From Thermoplasmata archaeon (GTDB lineage: Archaea; Thermoplasmatota; Thermoplasmata; Lutacidiplasmatales; UBA184), in assembly GCA_022750195.1 (NCBI GenBank), contig JAKIWE010000001.1:180672-244671 (forward strand): DNA of 64,000 nucleotides, in the 5' to 3' direction. The position numbers and the translations under genes are program-made. The stretch's first letter is position 1; each line of letters opens with the position of its first letter. Under the pieces are notes generated by a model, which was not told the origin of the DNA, did not search any database, and saw nothing but the letters and a program-made list of their open reading frames with translations. Shown here in pieces: positions 49,853 through 58,962 of this stretch.

Positions 49853-50478
49853 ACCCGCCCAACTTCGGCAGCCGCGAACTCGTCGCCGGGGCGGGAGAAG
49901 GTCCGCCCTCGCGCGCGCAGGGCGACGACGCTCCATCGGTCGCCGTCGATCTGCAACGTTCCGCCGATCGCGAGCCGGTCGTCCTCCTGGAACTCGAGGG
50001 TCCGCGAGACCGTCGAAGCCCCCCGGATCAGCGAGACCGGGACCCTCGGGCCGGTCTCATCGATGAGCCAGAGCGTGGCGATCCTCCCCGCCGTGGCGTC
50101 ACCTACCGATCGACCGCCCTGGAGCTCGATCTTACGAACGCGAGCGGGCGGAAGGATTCCGGGCGCGAGTTCGTTGACCGCAAGCTCGACGCCGGGATCG
50201 AGCTCGACGGTACTCCTCTCCGATCGCGGTCCGACTGAGCGGATGACCGAGACGCGGACCGCGCGCGAAGGACGGACCTCGAACGGATGAGTCGTTCGGC
50301 AGACCTGGCAGCGGGCGACCCCCTGACGAACCGCGGAAGTGGGGCGTCGCCCAGGGGTCGACATGCGAAGGATACGGTGTCCGGTTTCGAGCTGACAGCT
50401 CTCGCACCAGAGCGTGGCCACCCCGATGCGGGGAGGCCCCCGCCGGGAGGTACTACCGGAGGCCTCCTTCCCCGCCAT
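49699..50478 (-). CDS. Archaeal zinc-finger protein (HVO_0476/COG1326 type)
   Basis: A 259-aa protein with an N-terminal zinc finger formed by C-E-S-C (WCESCQLETGHRILR) and C-Q-V-C (ARCQVCRTTHPFEV), followed by a strand-rich domain with LIDETGPRVPVSLIRGASTV and DDRLAIGGTLQIDGDRWSVV. This arrangement matches the uncharacterised archaeal Zn-finger family COG1326. ATG at 50478 is chosen because upstream sequence to 50661 is Arg-rich and non-conserved. The last 50 residues are Ser/Arg-rich and lie opposite the end of rqcH; they may be readthrough without function. Confidence 0.75.
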   Translation of the reverse strand: MAGKEASGSTSRRGPPRIGVATLWCESCQLETGHRILRMSTPGRRPTSAVRQGVARCQVCRTTHPFEVRPSRAVRVSVIRSVGPRSERSTVELDPGVELAVNELAPGILPPARVRKIELQGGRSVGDATAGRIATLWLIDETGPRVPVSLIRGASTVSRTLEFQEDDRLAIGGTLQIDGDRWSVVALRARGRTFSRPGDEFAAAEVGRVYARRAVSPPDGRSDWSRFRDTPSSRASSDSDRARSRSSPGVSRKRSAPRP

Positions 50479-50632
50479 ACCTGACCGTCCGGTCGTTCGC
50501 CACCGCCGGGCATAACGGTTCGCGCTCCTCGACCCAAGGGCGGGCGAACCGCACCGAGCGTCCCGGTTCTTGCTTCCGTTAGCCCCCGCCGGAGCCGTCA
50601 TATCGGCGCCCACCCGTTGCCTCGGCGGAACA

Positions 50633-52090
50633 GTGGCGAGCGAGAGCCCCATCCTGCCCAACTATGTCGACGGCGCGTGGCGGCAGGTGGACGGCGTCGC
50701 GAGCGTCGAGCTCCCCGACCCGGCCACCAACGCGGTCCTCGCCCGCGTCCCGCTCTCCCCCGACGGCGTGGTCGACACGGCCGTGCGAGCGGCACGAACC
50801 GCCCTCCCCGGCTGGTCCGCGGTTCCCGTCGCGGAGCGGGCCCGGTGCCTGGCACGGTTTCGGGCCAAGCTCGAGGAGGCCGCGGGCGACCTCGCGCGGA
50901 CGATCGTCCGGGAGAACGGCAAGACCCTCGCGGAGGCCGAAGGATCCGTCCGGAGGGGCTTGGAGGCCGCCGAGTTCGCCCTCTCGGCCCCGACCCTGCT
51001 GCAAGGTTCGGCCCTGCGCAATGTTGCCCCCGGCGTCGATGTGGAATCGATGCGGGTGCCGGTCGGAGTCGTCGCCGGGATCACCCCGTTCAACTTCCCA
51101 GTGATGGTCCCGCTCTGGATGGCGCCGCTGGCCCTCGTCTGCGGGAACAGCTTCATCCTGAAGCCCTCGGAACGGGCCGCCCTCTCCGCGCAGGCGATCG
51201 CTCGGCTGTTCGTGGAGTGCGGGCTGCCGGCGGGCGCCTTCGGTCTCGTCCACGGGGCGGCTGCGACCGCCTCTGCTCTCGTGGCGCATCCCGGCGTCGA
51301 TGCGATCGCTTTCGTCGGGTCGGCTCCCGCGGCGAAGGAGGTCTACACCCGGGCGGCGGCCGGCGGTAAGCGGGTCTTGGCGCTCGCCGGGGCCAAGAAC
51401 CACCTGCTCGTCCTCCCGGACGCGGACCTCGACCGCACCGTCCCCGCCATCCTTTCGAGCGCCTTCGGCTCGGCCGGCGAGCGCTGCCTAGCCGCCAGCG
51501 TCGTCGTGGCCGTCGATCCGGTCGGGGACGAACTCGTGAGGCGGCTCGCCGAGAAAGTCCGTTCGCTTCGCCTGGGCGCCGGCGGGGACGCGGAGAGCGA
51601 GATGGGGCCGTTGATCCGAGGAGAGCATCGGGCCCGGGTCGAGGAGTGGATCCGCCGGGGCGAGGCGGAGGGCGCCCAGATCGCCGCGCGTGGAGTAATT
51701 CCCCCGGGTTCGCCGGGCAACTTCCTCGCCCCGGTCCTGTTCGACCGGGTCCGCCCGGAGATGGCGGTCGCGCAGGAGGAGATCTTCGGACCGGTTCTCT
51801 GCGTCGTCCGGAGCCCCTCGCTCGGCGATGCGATCGACGTCGCGAACCGGTCCCGATTCGGCAATGCTGCCTCGATCTTCACGGCGGACGGGCGTTCCGC
51901 CCGCGAGTTCACCGAGCGCATCGAGGCGGGCATGGTGGGCGTGAACATCGGCGTGCCGGCGCCGCCAGCGTTTTTCCCTTTCGTCGGGTGGAAAGGGTCG
52001 GTGTACGGAGACCTCGCCGCGACGGGGCGGGAGTCCGTTCTCTTCTACACCCGCCCGAAGACCGTCGTCAGTCGCTGGTTCGCGCGGTAG
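50633..52090 (+). CDS. mmsA: Methylmalonate-semialdehyde dehydrogenase (CoA-acylating)
   Basis: Aldehyde dehydrogenase of 485 aa that converts methylmalonate semialdehyde (valine and thymine catabolism) to propionyl-CoA. The MmsA-specific loop TPFNFPVMVPLWMAP is present instead of the generic PWNFPL, together with a Rossmann segment AFVGSAPAAKEVYTRAAAGG, catalytic Cys285 in GSAGERCLAA, and EEIFGPVLCVV. GTG at 50633 follows a TATA-like GTCATATCGG about 33 bp upstream. With acyl-CoA dehydrogenases and EtfAB this suggests branched-chain amino-acid oxidation. Confidence 0.87.
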   Translation: MASESPILPNYVDGAWRQVDGVASVELPDPATNAVLARVPLSPDGVVDTAVRAARTALPGWSAVPVAERARCLARFRAKLEEAAGDLARTIVRENGKTLAEAEGSVRRGLEAAEFALSAPTLLQGSALRNVAPGVDVESMRVPVGVVAGITPFNFPVMVPLWMAPLALVCGNSFILKPSERAALSAQAIARLFVECGLPAGAFGLVHGAAATASALVAHPGVDAIAFVGSAPAAKEVYTRAAAGGKRVLALAGAKNHLLVLPDADLDRTVPAILSSAFGSAGERCLAASVVVAVDPVGDELVRRLAEKVRSLRLGAGGDAESEMGPLIRGEHRARVEEWIRRGEAEGAQIAARGVIPPGSPGNFLAPVLFDRVRPEMAVAQEEIFGPVLCVVRSPSLGDAIDVANRSRFGNAASIFTADGRSAREFTERIEAGMVGVNIGVPAPPAFFPFVGWKGSVYGDLAATGRESVLFYTRPKTVVSRWFAR

Positions 52091-52202
52091 GACCGGCCGG
52101 CCCCACACCTCCGCGAGCGAACACCTTGCGCAGACCCCGCAGCCCGCGGAATCTGAGGGGGCGGCGCTCGGCTCATCTCGCGAGGGGACCTCGGGGGCCA
52201 AC

Positions 52203-52562
52203 GTGACGCATTGGCGAACGGAGCCGGCGCGCGCACGACCGGCCGGAATCAAGGTAAGCTACCGGGAGCTGAAGCGGGTTCCTGACCTCAGCGTTGGACT
52301 CTATCGGCTGCCGGCAGGCGCGAAGGACCCGCAGGGGCCGCACACCGAGGACGAGGTGTATGTCGTCCTTTCGGGTCGGGCGCGTTTCCGTTGCGGTCGT
52401 AGCGACTACCGGGTGGGTCCGGGCAGCATCCTTTACGTCCCCGCCGGTGCCCGGCACTCGTTCCAGAAGATCGAACAGGAGCTTCGTGTCGTGGTCCTCT
52501 TCGCACCGGCCGAATACTCGCGTGACCTCGGACGACGCGGTCGTCGACGGACCGTTGCGTAG
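52203..52562 (+). CDS. Small cupin-domain protein
   Basis: Single-cupin protein of 119 aa. Motif 1 is GPHTEDEVYVVLSGRARFRC (H and E metal ligands), motif 2 GPGSILYVPAGARHSF (second His). The fold binds a divalent metal; small stand-alone cupins range from isomerases to binding proteins, so no reaction can be named. Start GTG at 52203. It follows mmsA by 112 bp on the same strand. Confidence 0.8.
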   Translation: MTHWRTEPARARPAGIKVSYRELKRVPDLSVGLYRLPAGAKDPQGPHTEDEVYVVLSGRARFRCGRSDYRVGPGSILYVPAGARHSFQKIEQELRVVVLFAPAEYSRDLGRRGRRRTVA

Positions 52563-52680
52563 CCACTCCGGCCGCCCGCCCCTCCCGCCGGTTCCCCGCC
52601 ACTGGGTCACGGCTCGCCGACGGGTCGAACTACTCGTGCCCACGGAGGAGTAATACCCGACCGCCTTAGGGCCCAACAGG

Positions 52681-53466
52681 GTGCCCATGAGTTCAGGCCG
52701 AGTGCTTCGCCCGTCGCGCGCCGGGATTCGTTGGGTTTGGCTCCCGACCGTTCTATTCGCCGCGCTGTTCGCGCTCCCCGCCGGGGCGATGGGCGTGCCG
52801 ACTCCGGTGAAGCACGTCGCTCCGTTCCACGGGACGGTCCACGTCGCTTCCACCGTGACGAGCAGCGGCTGCGGGGCCTCCGCGTCGCTGACGGTGCCCC
52901 CTTCGTTCAACTTGACCACCGGCGTGGGTCGTGAACTCATCAAGTCGTCCGCGACCGGCTGCGGTCCTCCAGGTTTCTCGGACTATGCGGCCGTCGCCGC
53001 GACGACCGGACTCGACAGCTCGGTCGTGGTCATGACGGCCCCCACCGCGCACAACTTCAGCCTCGTGGGGCGCATGAACGCCTCGTACGTCCTTTCGGCG
53101 ACGCCGCAGAGCCTTGCTGGGGGCCCGTTCGCCTGGGCCCCGGTCGACGCGATCATCGAAGTCGACCTCAGGGACCTCACGAACTCGACCGACCGAGCGG
53201 GATACATCAACACCTTCTTGGGACCCTCGACCAACGGCACCGCCACCGGGAACGTCTCCGGATACTTTTCGACCCCGTTGGGGTTCACCGTGTTCACGTC
53301 GGGGAAGATGACCGTCGTCGGCCACCACTACATCCGCATCTTCTGGGTCGAACTCCTCGAGTGGTCGTACGCCCCCTCCGGTACTTCGCTGCACGCCTCG
53401 GCGCATTGGAACATGGCCACCGCCGGCCATGACGCCAAGCTGACGTCGTGGACGCTAGCGAAGTGA
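52681..53466 (+). CDS. Secreted protein of unknown function
   Basis: A 261-aa exported protein: signal peptide at about residues 16-38 (GIRWVWLPTVLFAALFALPA), then a strand-rich, Thr/Ser-rich domain with several N-x-S/T sequons and two Cys (SSGCGAS, TGCGPPG) that could pair. It ends with the motif ASAHWNMATAGHDAKLTSWT, also recognisable in a broken copy at 26357-26590, so this is a small paralogous family. GTG at 52681 or ATG at 52687; a TATA-like AGTAATACC lies 27 bp upstream. Role unknown. Confidence 0.7.
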   Translation: MPMSSGRVLRPSRAGIRWVWLPTVLFAALFALPAGAMGVPTPVKHVAPFHGTVHVASTVTSSGCGASASLTVPPSFNLTTGVGRELIKSSATGCGPPGFSDYAAVAATTGLDSSVVVMTAPTAHNFSLVGRMNASYVLSATPQSLAGGPFAWAPVDAIIEVDLRDLTNSTDRAGYINTFLGPSTNGTATGNVSGYFSTPLGFTVFTSGKMTVVGHHYIRIFWVELLEWSYAPSGTSLHASAHWNMATAGHDAKLTSWTLAK

Positions 53467-53581
53467 CCCTGGGAGCTCGGGTGCCTCCGGCACCTGCCCT
53501 CCAGCTAGGTTCGGGGCCGGCCGCCACGACGACGAACCCCGGAAAGGGCTCGGCCAACAGCGAACGGAGTCACCCGGCCAT

Positions 53582-53688
53582 GGGGCTGCCCGAATTTGAA
53601 TCGGGGTCCCGGGCTCCCAAAGCCCGAAGGATGGACCAGTAGAGCGGGACGGGCGTTGGGCCCGACCCCGTAGCTACCCCACAGCCCC
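53582..53688 (-). tRNA. tRNA-Pro (TGG) with a D-loop insertion
   Basis: Minus strand: acceptor GGGGCTG/CAGCCCC, D-stem GGGT/ATCC, anticodon stem CGGGC/GCCCG with loop TTTGGGA (anticodon TGG, Pro), variable GGAC, T-stem CCCGA/TCGGG with loop TTCAAAT, discriminator A, no encoded CCA. The D-loop is 43 nt: AGCTA, a 26-nt imperfect hairpin (CGGGGTCGGGC-CCAAC-GCCCGTCCCG) and a 12-nt 3' part. Position and flanks are the same as in the tRNA-Arg insertion, so both are probably related non-canonical introns. Confidence 0.88.
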
Positions 53689-53697
53689 GCATCCCGG

Positions 53698-54126
53698 TTA
53701 CCGTGCCTCGATCTTGCGGAGACTCCGGCCGATGCGGCACTCCGCCGGCCCTGATTCTACTTTGTCCACGACGAACCGCTGCTTCGGCGGCAGGGAGGGA
53801 CCGGCGCAGATCCCCCAGTTCGGGCAGTCGACCCGCACGCAGGCGAACCGCCCGACCTCGACCGTGCTGCCGACGATCGCCCGGGGCGTCTCCACCACGA
53901 GCGAACGAGGGATCGGCGCGACCTCGACCACGTTCGCCTCCGTCTCCTGGAGGGCGCAAGGGTGCGTGACCGGACGGACCGCGGTGATGCGGTAGCTGCG
54001 CCCGGCGTCGAGCGTGAGGCACGCGTGACGGTAGGGACAGGTCCGACATACCGGCGCGCCGCCGAGGTAGACGAACTCGAATCCCGGGTGGGCCTCGCTT
54101 CGCGCGATGAGTGTGATCTCGGCCAT
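53698..54126 (-). CDS. UPF0179 family protein
   Basis: A 142-aa archaeal protein of unknown role. The family's conserved cysteines are present: VCRTCPYRHAC, PCALQE, CVRVDCPNWGICAG and ECRIGRSLRKIE, a pattern suited to binding an Fe-S cluster or zinc. It starts 5 bp after the G1P dehydrogenase stop on the same strand and is probably co-transcribed with it. Confidence 0.88.
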   Translation of the reverse strand: MAEITLIARSEAHPGFEFVYLGGAPVCRTCPYRHACLTLDAGRSYRITAVRPVTHPCALQETEANVVEVAPIPRSLVVETPRAIVGSTVEVGRFACVRVDCPNWGICAGPSLPPKQRFVVDKVESGPAECRIGRSLRKIEAR

Positions 54127-54130
54127 GGAT

Positions 54131-55240
54131 TCACCCGATCACGCCGGTGACGGTCGCCAGGCGCTCGGCCGCCTCCTTGCTGAGCCCATTGTCGCCGAGG
54201 ATCGTGTACCGTTCGGGGCGTACGCGGTGGGCCTGCACTAGGGCCTCGATGACCTCCTCGGGGCTCACCCCGAGCTCGCGGGCGGTCGTCGGCGCACCGA
54301 TGGCGTGGAGCGCCGTACGAAGCCGGCGCCAGTCGCCGCCGTGAAGGTACATCATCATCACCGCCCCGACGCCGCACTGTTCGCCGTGGAGCGCCGGCCG
54401 CCGGGCCGCTCGGTCGAGCGCGTGGCTGAACAGGTGCTCGCTCCCGGAGCACGGGCGTGACGAGCCCGCGACGCTCATCGCGATCCCGGCAACGATCATC
54501 GGTCGGATCGCGATCCAGACCGACTCTTCCAGGTTCGGCTTGATCAGCGGCGCGTGGTCGGCGATCTCCTGCGCCGCGTACTCTGCGAGCGTAGCGGCGG
54601 TGCTGGAGAACTCCTCGTTGCGCAGCCGCTGGGCGAGCTTCCAGTCGAGCACGGCCGTGACGTTCGAAACGACGTCCGCGCAGCCCGAAGCGAGCAGGCG
54701 GAAGGGGGCCTGCACGATCACCGAGGTGTCCGCGATGACGCCAACCGGCACGACCGCCTGGGTGCTCGTGACGGTCTCGGAACCCTTGATGGAGGCGCGG
54801 GGTGAGGAGATGCCGTCGTGGGCCGCGGAGGTCGGAACGGAGACGAACGGGATCTTCAGGCGGGCCGCGACGACCTTCGTGATGTCGATCTTGCTCCCGC
54901 CTCCGACGGCGACCAGGAACCGGGCCTTGGCGGCCTCCGCCTCCTGACTGACCCGGTCGACCTCGGTGACGGTCGACTCGTGCGCGAGGATCGTGGTCAC
55001 TTCGAAGCCGGCTTCTTTGAGAATGGACCCCGCACGGTCGCCGGCGAGCGCCTGGGTCTTCGGACCGGTCACGACGACGCCGCGCTCGGCGAAATCGAAC
55101 TGCTGACAGGTCGCGCCCAGCTCGTTCAGCACGCCGTGCCCCGCGAGCACCGTGCGCGGAAAGACCATCGACCGGATCCGCCCGAACGGGCTGTCCGGCC
55201 CCTGCACGACGGTCCGGGCCGCCGGGGACTCTCCTACCAT
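54131..55240 (-). CDS. egsA: sn-Glycerol-1-phosphate dehydrogenase
   Basis: Reduces dihydroxyacetone phosphate to sn-glycerol 1-phosphate, the archaeal membrane-lipid backbone. The 369-aa protein has VFPRTVLAGHGVL at the N-terminus, the NAD(P)-binding VAVGGGSKIDITKVVAARL, the signature VPTSAAHDGISSPRASI and the zinc-binding region SGSEHLFSHALD ... LHGEQCGVG. ATG at 55240 lies 35 bp from a TATA box. The open frame further upstream is antisense shadow of queE/leuS sequence. Essential marker gene for an archaeal host. Confidence 0.96.
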   Translation of the reverse strand: MVGESPAARTVVQGPDSPFGRIRSMVFPRTVLAGHGVLNELGATCQQFDFAERGVVVTGPKTQALAGDRAGSILKEAGFEVTTILAHESTVTEVDRVSQEAEAAKARFLVAVGGGSKIDITKVVAARLKIPFVSVPTSAAHDGISSPRASIKGSETVTSTQAVVPVGVIADTSVIVQAPFRLLASGCADVVSNVTAVLDWKLAQRLRNEEFSSTAATLAEYAAQEIADHAPLIKPNLEESVWIAIRPMIVAGIAMSVAGSSRPCSGSEHLFSHALDRAARRPALHGEQCGVGAVMMMYLHGGDWRRLRTALHAIGAPTTARELGVSPEEVIEALVQAHRVRPERYTILGDNGLSKEAAERLATVTGVIG

Positions 55241-55270
55241 CGGCGGAACCGGTCGAGGAGGAGGGTGACC

Positions 55271-55280
55271 GGTATAAGAG
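55271..55280 (-). promoter_or_regulatory. TATA box of the G1P dehydrogenase gene
   Basis: CTCTTATACC on the minus strand, 35 bp before the ATG at 55240, giving a 5' UTR of about 8 nt. A similar GGTATAAGA sits at 28329-28337 near tRNA-Arg and gatD. Confidence 0.55.
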
Positions 55281-55299
55281 TCCGCGCCGGTGAGAATCA

Positions 55300-55929
55300 C
55301 TACCGGCCCGGGACCTCCCCCCAGAGGAGCTTGTGCTCCTGGAGGAGGATCCTCGCGTCGAGCCGGTCGTGCAAGACCCAGTCGGCGAGCTTCCCTGCGT
55401 CGGTCCCCCAGACCGGCTGGAAGACGACGTTCTCGGTCATCGGGCGATCGCGCAGCGCCCGCCGCGCGTAGAGGTAGTCGGTCCGGTCCTGGATGACGAA
55501 CTTCACCACGTCGGTGGGGCGAAGCAGCCCCAGGTTCTCCCACCGATTCTTCGTCGACATCCCCGAGGCGGGACATTTCACATCGACGCTCAGCACCACC
55601 CGAGGGATCCCGAGGTAGGGGCTGACGTCGAGCGAGCCGCCCGTCTCGATCACGGTCGCATACCCACGCTTCGAGAGCTCCCGGACGAGCTCGAGGCTGG
55701 CCGACTGCAGGAGCGGCTCACCGCCGGTCAGGCAGACGTACTTCGTCCGGTGACGCGTGACCTCGGCGAGGAGGGAGGGGATCGACCTCTCGCGACCCGC
55801 GCCGAAGGAGTAGGTGGTGTCGCACCAGGAGCAGCGCAGATTGCACCGCGCCGTGCGGATGAACGAGGTGCGCAGTCCGGTGAACGGCCCCTCCCCCTGG
55901 ATGGAGTGGAACACCTCGATGATGCGCAT
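55300..55929 (-). CDS. queE: 7-carboxy-7-deazaguanine synthase
   Basis: Radical SAM enzyme that contracts 6-carboxytetrahydropterin to 7-carboxy-7-deazaguanine, for archaeosine/queuosine in tRNA. The 209-aa protein starts MRIIEVFHSIQGEGPFTG, the QueE N-terminus, with the cluster motif CNLRCSWCDT (C-x3-C-x2-C), SAM-binding LTGGEPLLQ and VVLSVDVKCPASGM. ATG at 55929; the upstream extension to 56253 lies opposite leuS and is not used. Divergent from leuS; the two starts are 99 bp apart. Confidence 0.92.
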   Translation of the reverse strand: MRIIEVFHSIQGEGPFTGLRTSFIRTARCNLRCSWCDTTYSFGAGRERSIPSLLAEVTRHRTKYVCLTGGEPLLQSASLELVRELSKRGYATVIETGGSLDVSPYLGIPRVVLSVDVKCPASGMSTKNRWENLGLLRPTDVVKFVIQDRTDYLYARRALRDRPMTENVVFQPVWGTDAGKLADWVLHDRLDARILLQEHKLLWGEVPGR

Positions 55930-55997
55930 CGCAGAGGCGACGGGCGGGCCGCGCAAAAGGGAATCGCTCGGCGGCGCCCACCGCGCCCTCGGCACCG

Positions 55998-56006
55998 CCA
56001 AATACG
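55998..56006 (+). promoter_or_regulatory. TATA-like box of leuS
   Basis: CCAAATACG lies 27-28 bp upstream of the ATG at 56029, giving a leaderless leuS mRNA. Confidence 0.4.
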
Positions 56007-56028
56007 ACGCCGCCTCCTCTCGGCGTCG

Positions 56029-58962
56029 ATGGACCCTTCCCGGGAGCGGCATTGGCAGGAGGCCTGGGCGCGGGCAGGGCTCGCGCGGGCCGTCCGGGCG
56101 GACGGACAACCGAAGTTCTACGCGCTCCACACCTACCCGACGCCGAGCGGCTTCCTTCACGTCGGTCACTTTCGAGGGCTGACGGTCGCGGACGTCCTCC
56201 ACCGGTACCACCGGATGAAGGGGTACCGGGTCTTCTTTCCGAACGGCACCCACGGCTCGGGGCTGCCGACGGTCACCTTCGCGCAGCGGGTGAAGGACCG
56301 GGAGCCGATCATCCTCGAGCAGCTGCGTGAGGCCGGTGTCCCCGAATCGGAGTGGGCGGCCCTTGCCGACCCGGAGGCCGCGGTCCGGTTCCTAGGTCGC
56401 ACCTACCTCGAGCTCTTCCGTCGCTTCGGCCTGTTGATCGACGAACGCGCGTACGTCACGACCGTCGACGAGGATTACCGGTCGTTCATCCGCTGGCAGT
56501 TTCACCGGCTCCACGACCGCGGCGCCCTCGTCAAGGGCCCGTACTTCGCGGCGGTCTGTCCGGTGTGCGGACCGGTCTCGGTGGACGCGTCGGAGACCGA
56601 CCTGTCGAGCGGCGGGGACGCGGAGCGGGTCATCTACACCGCCATCTCCTTCCGTTTGCCCGACGGGCGGTACCTGCTGACCGCCACCCTGCGGCCGGAG
56701 ACGATCTACGGCGTCACCAATCTTTGGATCACGGAGGACGGATGGCTGGTGCCCTGGACCTGGAACGAAAAGACGTACCTCGTGAGCCCCGCGGCCGGTC
56801 AGCGGCTCGTGGAGCAGCTCGGCGGCCATCTCGGGAAATCTGAAGAGGTGACCGGCTTTCACGGGGTGACGGTCCGCGCCCCTCTCTCGGGGCACGAGGT
56901 CCCGGTGCTCCGGAGTCCCGTCGTCGACGCCGCGATAGGTACCGGCGTCGTCATGTCCGTTCCGGCCCATGCTCCTGCCGACTGGCTCGCCGTCACCGCC
57001 CTACCTCCGAGCGACCGCGATCGCCTCCCTCCCATCCCCACCATTGTCGAGCTTCCCGACGAGGGGACGCTCACCAGTTCCGAACGTGAGCTCAGGCAGG
57101 GCCACGGACCCCCGGCCCAGCGCGCCGTGACTGCGACCGGGGCGAACACCCTCGCGGACGAGGCGCAGCTCGAAGCGGCGACGGAGCGACTGTACCGGCT
57201 CGAGTTCGTCCGGGGCCGGATGCGCGCCGACCTGCTCGGAGGCGCCCCCGTGGGGGAGGCGCGTCTCGCCGCCTCGCGGGCGCTCGCCTCCGCGGGCGAA
57301 GGGTTCGAATTCCACGAGTTTGACCGCCCGGTCATCTGCCGCAACGGGCACGCGGTCGTCATTCGGCGTATCGATGATCAATGGTTCTTGCACTACGGCG
57401 ACCCCGAATGGAAGAACGCCACGCGGGAGCTCGTGGCGCGTCTCGCGACGCACCCCGAGGAGTACGCTTCCGAGCTGCCCGGGATCCTGGACTGGTTCCA
57501 GGACCGCCCGTGCACGCGGCGCGGTCGGTGGCTGGGCACGAAGTTCCCGTACGCCACCGACGCCGTGATCGAGCCGATCGCCGACTCTACGTTCTACCCA
57601 GCGTACTTCGTCGTCCGCCCGTACGTCGCCGACGGGCGCCTCCCACTGAGCGCCCTCACCGACGCGTTCTTCGACTTCGTCTTCTTGGGCGAAGGTACCG
57701 GCGAACCCTCGGTGGATCGGGCCCTGATCGAGGAGGTCCGTCGCGAATTCCTGTACTGGTACCCGCTCGACCTCAACCTCGGCGGAAAGGAGCACAAGCG
57801 CGTCCACTTCCCGGCGTTCCTCTACACGCATGTCAAGCTCCTCCCCCCGGAGCTTCAACCCCGCGGGCTGTTCGTCCACTCCTGGCTCACGGGACCTGGC
57901 GGAAGCAAGATCTCGAAGAAAGAGATCTCGAGCAAGGGCGGCAAGATCCCCCCGGTGGACGCCGCGATCGATCGCTGGGGCGCCGACGGTCTCCGATTGT
58001 TCCTCCTGACGGCTGCCTCGCCCTACCAGGATGTGGAGTGGGATCCCGAGGTTGCGGACGCGGCTCAACGACGCCTCGTCGACGTTGAGCGGCTCGTCCG
58101 GACCGCCCAGGGCGACGGCTCCGGTGGCCCCCCGGAGCTCGACGCCTGGCTCCTGAGCTCGCTGAGGTCGGCGCTCGAGCGGGCGGTGGCGGGCTATGCC
58201 GACTTCGCGCTTCGCGAGGTCGCCGAGGCCGTCTACGTCACCCTGCCCGCGCTCCAACGCCGCTACTTGGCCCGCGGCGGGTCGCCGGGCCCGGCCCTTC
58301 AGAAGCTCGCGGGGGTCTGGGTGCGGATGCTCGTACCGATGACCCCCCACCTCGCCGAGGAGCTAGGGGACGGCCGCGAGTCCACGTTGGTCTCCGCCCT
58401 TCCGTTCCCGGATCCCGCGGACCTCCCTCACGCTCCTTCGGCGGTGGCCGCCGAAGAGTACCTCGACCGGGTCGAGGAGGATCTTCGGAGCGTCCTACGA
58501 CCCGCCGAGGTCCGGGGCGAGGTGCCCGATGGGGTCACGTTCTTCATCGCCGAACCGTGGAAGAGGACGGTGGAGCAGTGGCTCCGCGAGGGACTCAACA
58601 CTCCCGCGGGAGGACCGGCGATCCGGTCCGTCATGGAGCGCGCGAAGGCCCACCCCGACCTCCGCCCTTTCCTCGCTGAGATTCCGACGTACGTCGAGCG
58701 CCTGCTCCCCCAGCTCCGGTCGGACGCGAGTCCCACCCCTCCGGAGGTCGACGAGGCCGCGATCCTGCGCTCGGCCGAGGGGTATCTTGCGCGACGGTTC
58801 AATTTCGGCTTCGTAGGGGTCCACCGTGAGTCGTTGGGCGCCGACCACGACCCGTTGGAGCGACGTCACCGGGCCCGGCCGGGTCGTCCGGCGTTCTATC
58901 TCGTCCCCGGGGGCGCGGGGCGCGCGGTCACGACCGCGGCCGGCGACGCTTCGGGAAGTTGA
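56029..58962 (+). CDS. leuS: Leucyl-tRNA synthetase (archaeal type)
   Basis: Charges tRNA-Leu. The 977-aa protein is a class I synthetase: HIGH box as HVGH (44-47, in TPSGFLHVGHFRG), HGSGLPTV, editing domain with TLRPETIYGVTNLW, zinc-type CPVCG, WFQDRPCTRRGRWLGTKFP, and WYPLDLNLGGKEHKRVHFP before the KMSKS loop. That loop is unusual: GGSKISKKEISSKGGKIPP. Length and the ATLRPET/TNLW context identify LeuRS over Ile/ValRS. A C-terminal extension after 850 is present as in archaeal LeuRS. The 3' end overlaps the convergent dcd by 35 bp. Confidence 0.87.
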   Translation: MDPSRERHWQEAWARAGLARAVRADGQPKFYALHTYPTPSGFLHVGHFRGLTVADVLHRYHRMKGYRVFFPNGTHGSGLPTVTFAQRVKDREPIILEQLREAGVPESEWAALADPEAAVRFLGRTYLELFRRFGLLIDERAYVTTVDEDYRSFIRWQFHRLHDRGALVKGPYFAAVCPVCGPVSVDASETDLSSGGDAERVIYTAISFRLPDGRYLLTATLRPETIYGVTNLWITEDGWLVPWTWNEKTYLVSPAAGQRLVEQLGGHLGKSEEVTGFHGVTVRAPLSGHEVPVLRSPVVDAAIGTGVVMSVPAHAPADWLAVTALPPSDRDRLPPIPTIVELPDEGTLTSSERELRQGHGPPAQRAVTATGANTLADEAQLEAATERLYRLEFVRGRMRADLLGGAPVGEARLAASRALASAGEGFEFHEFDRPVICRNGHAVVIRRIDDQWFLHYGDPEWKNATRELVARLATHPEEYASELPGILDWFQDRPCTRRGRWLGTKFPYATDAVIEPIADSTFYPAYFVVRPYVADGRLPLSALTDAFFDFVFLGEGTGEPSVDRALIEEVRREFLYWYPLDLNLGGKEHKRVHFPAFLYTHVKLLPPELQPRGLFVHSWLTGPGGSKISKKEISSKGGKIPPVDAAIDRWGADGLRLFLLTAASPYQDVEWDPEVADAAQRRLVDVERLVRTAQGDGSGGPPELDAWLLSSLRSALERAVAGYADFALREVAEAVYVTLPALQRRYLARGGSPGPALQKLAGVWVRMLVPMTPHLAEELGDGRESTLVSALPFPDPADLPHAPSAVAAEEYLDRVEEDLRSVLRPAEVRGEVPDGVTFFIAEPWKRTVEQWLREGLNTPAGGPAIRSVMERAKAHPDLRPFLAEIPTYVERLLPQLRSDASPTPPEVDEAAILRSAEGYLARRFNFGFVGVHRESLGADHDPLERRHRARPGRPAFYLVPGGAGRAVTTAAGDASGS

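Noticed and set aside
54131..55576. 481-aa version of the G1P dehydrogenase
   Set aside because: The extra N-terminus crosses the promoter and antisense queE sequence; the family start and TATA box fit 55240.
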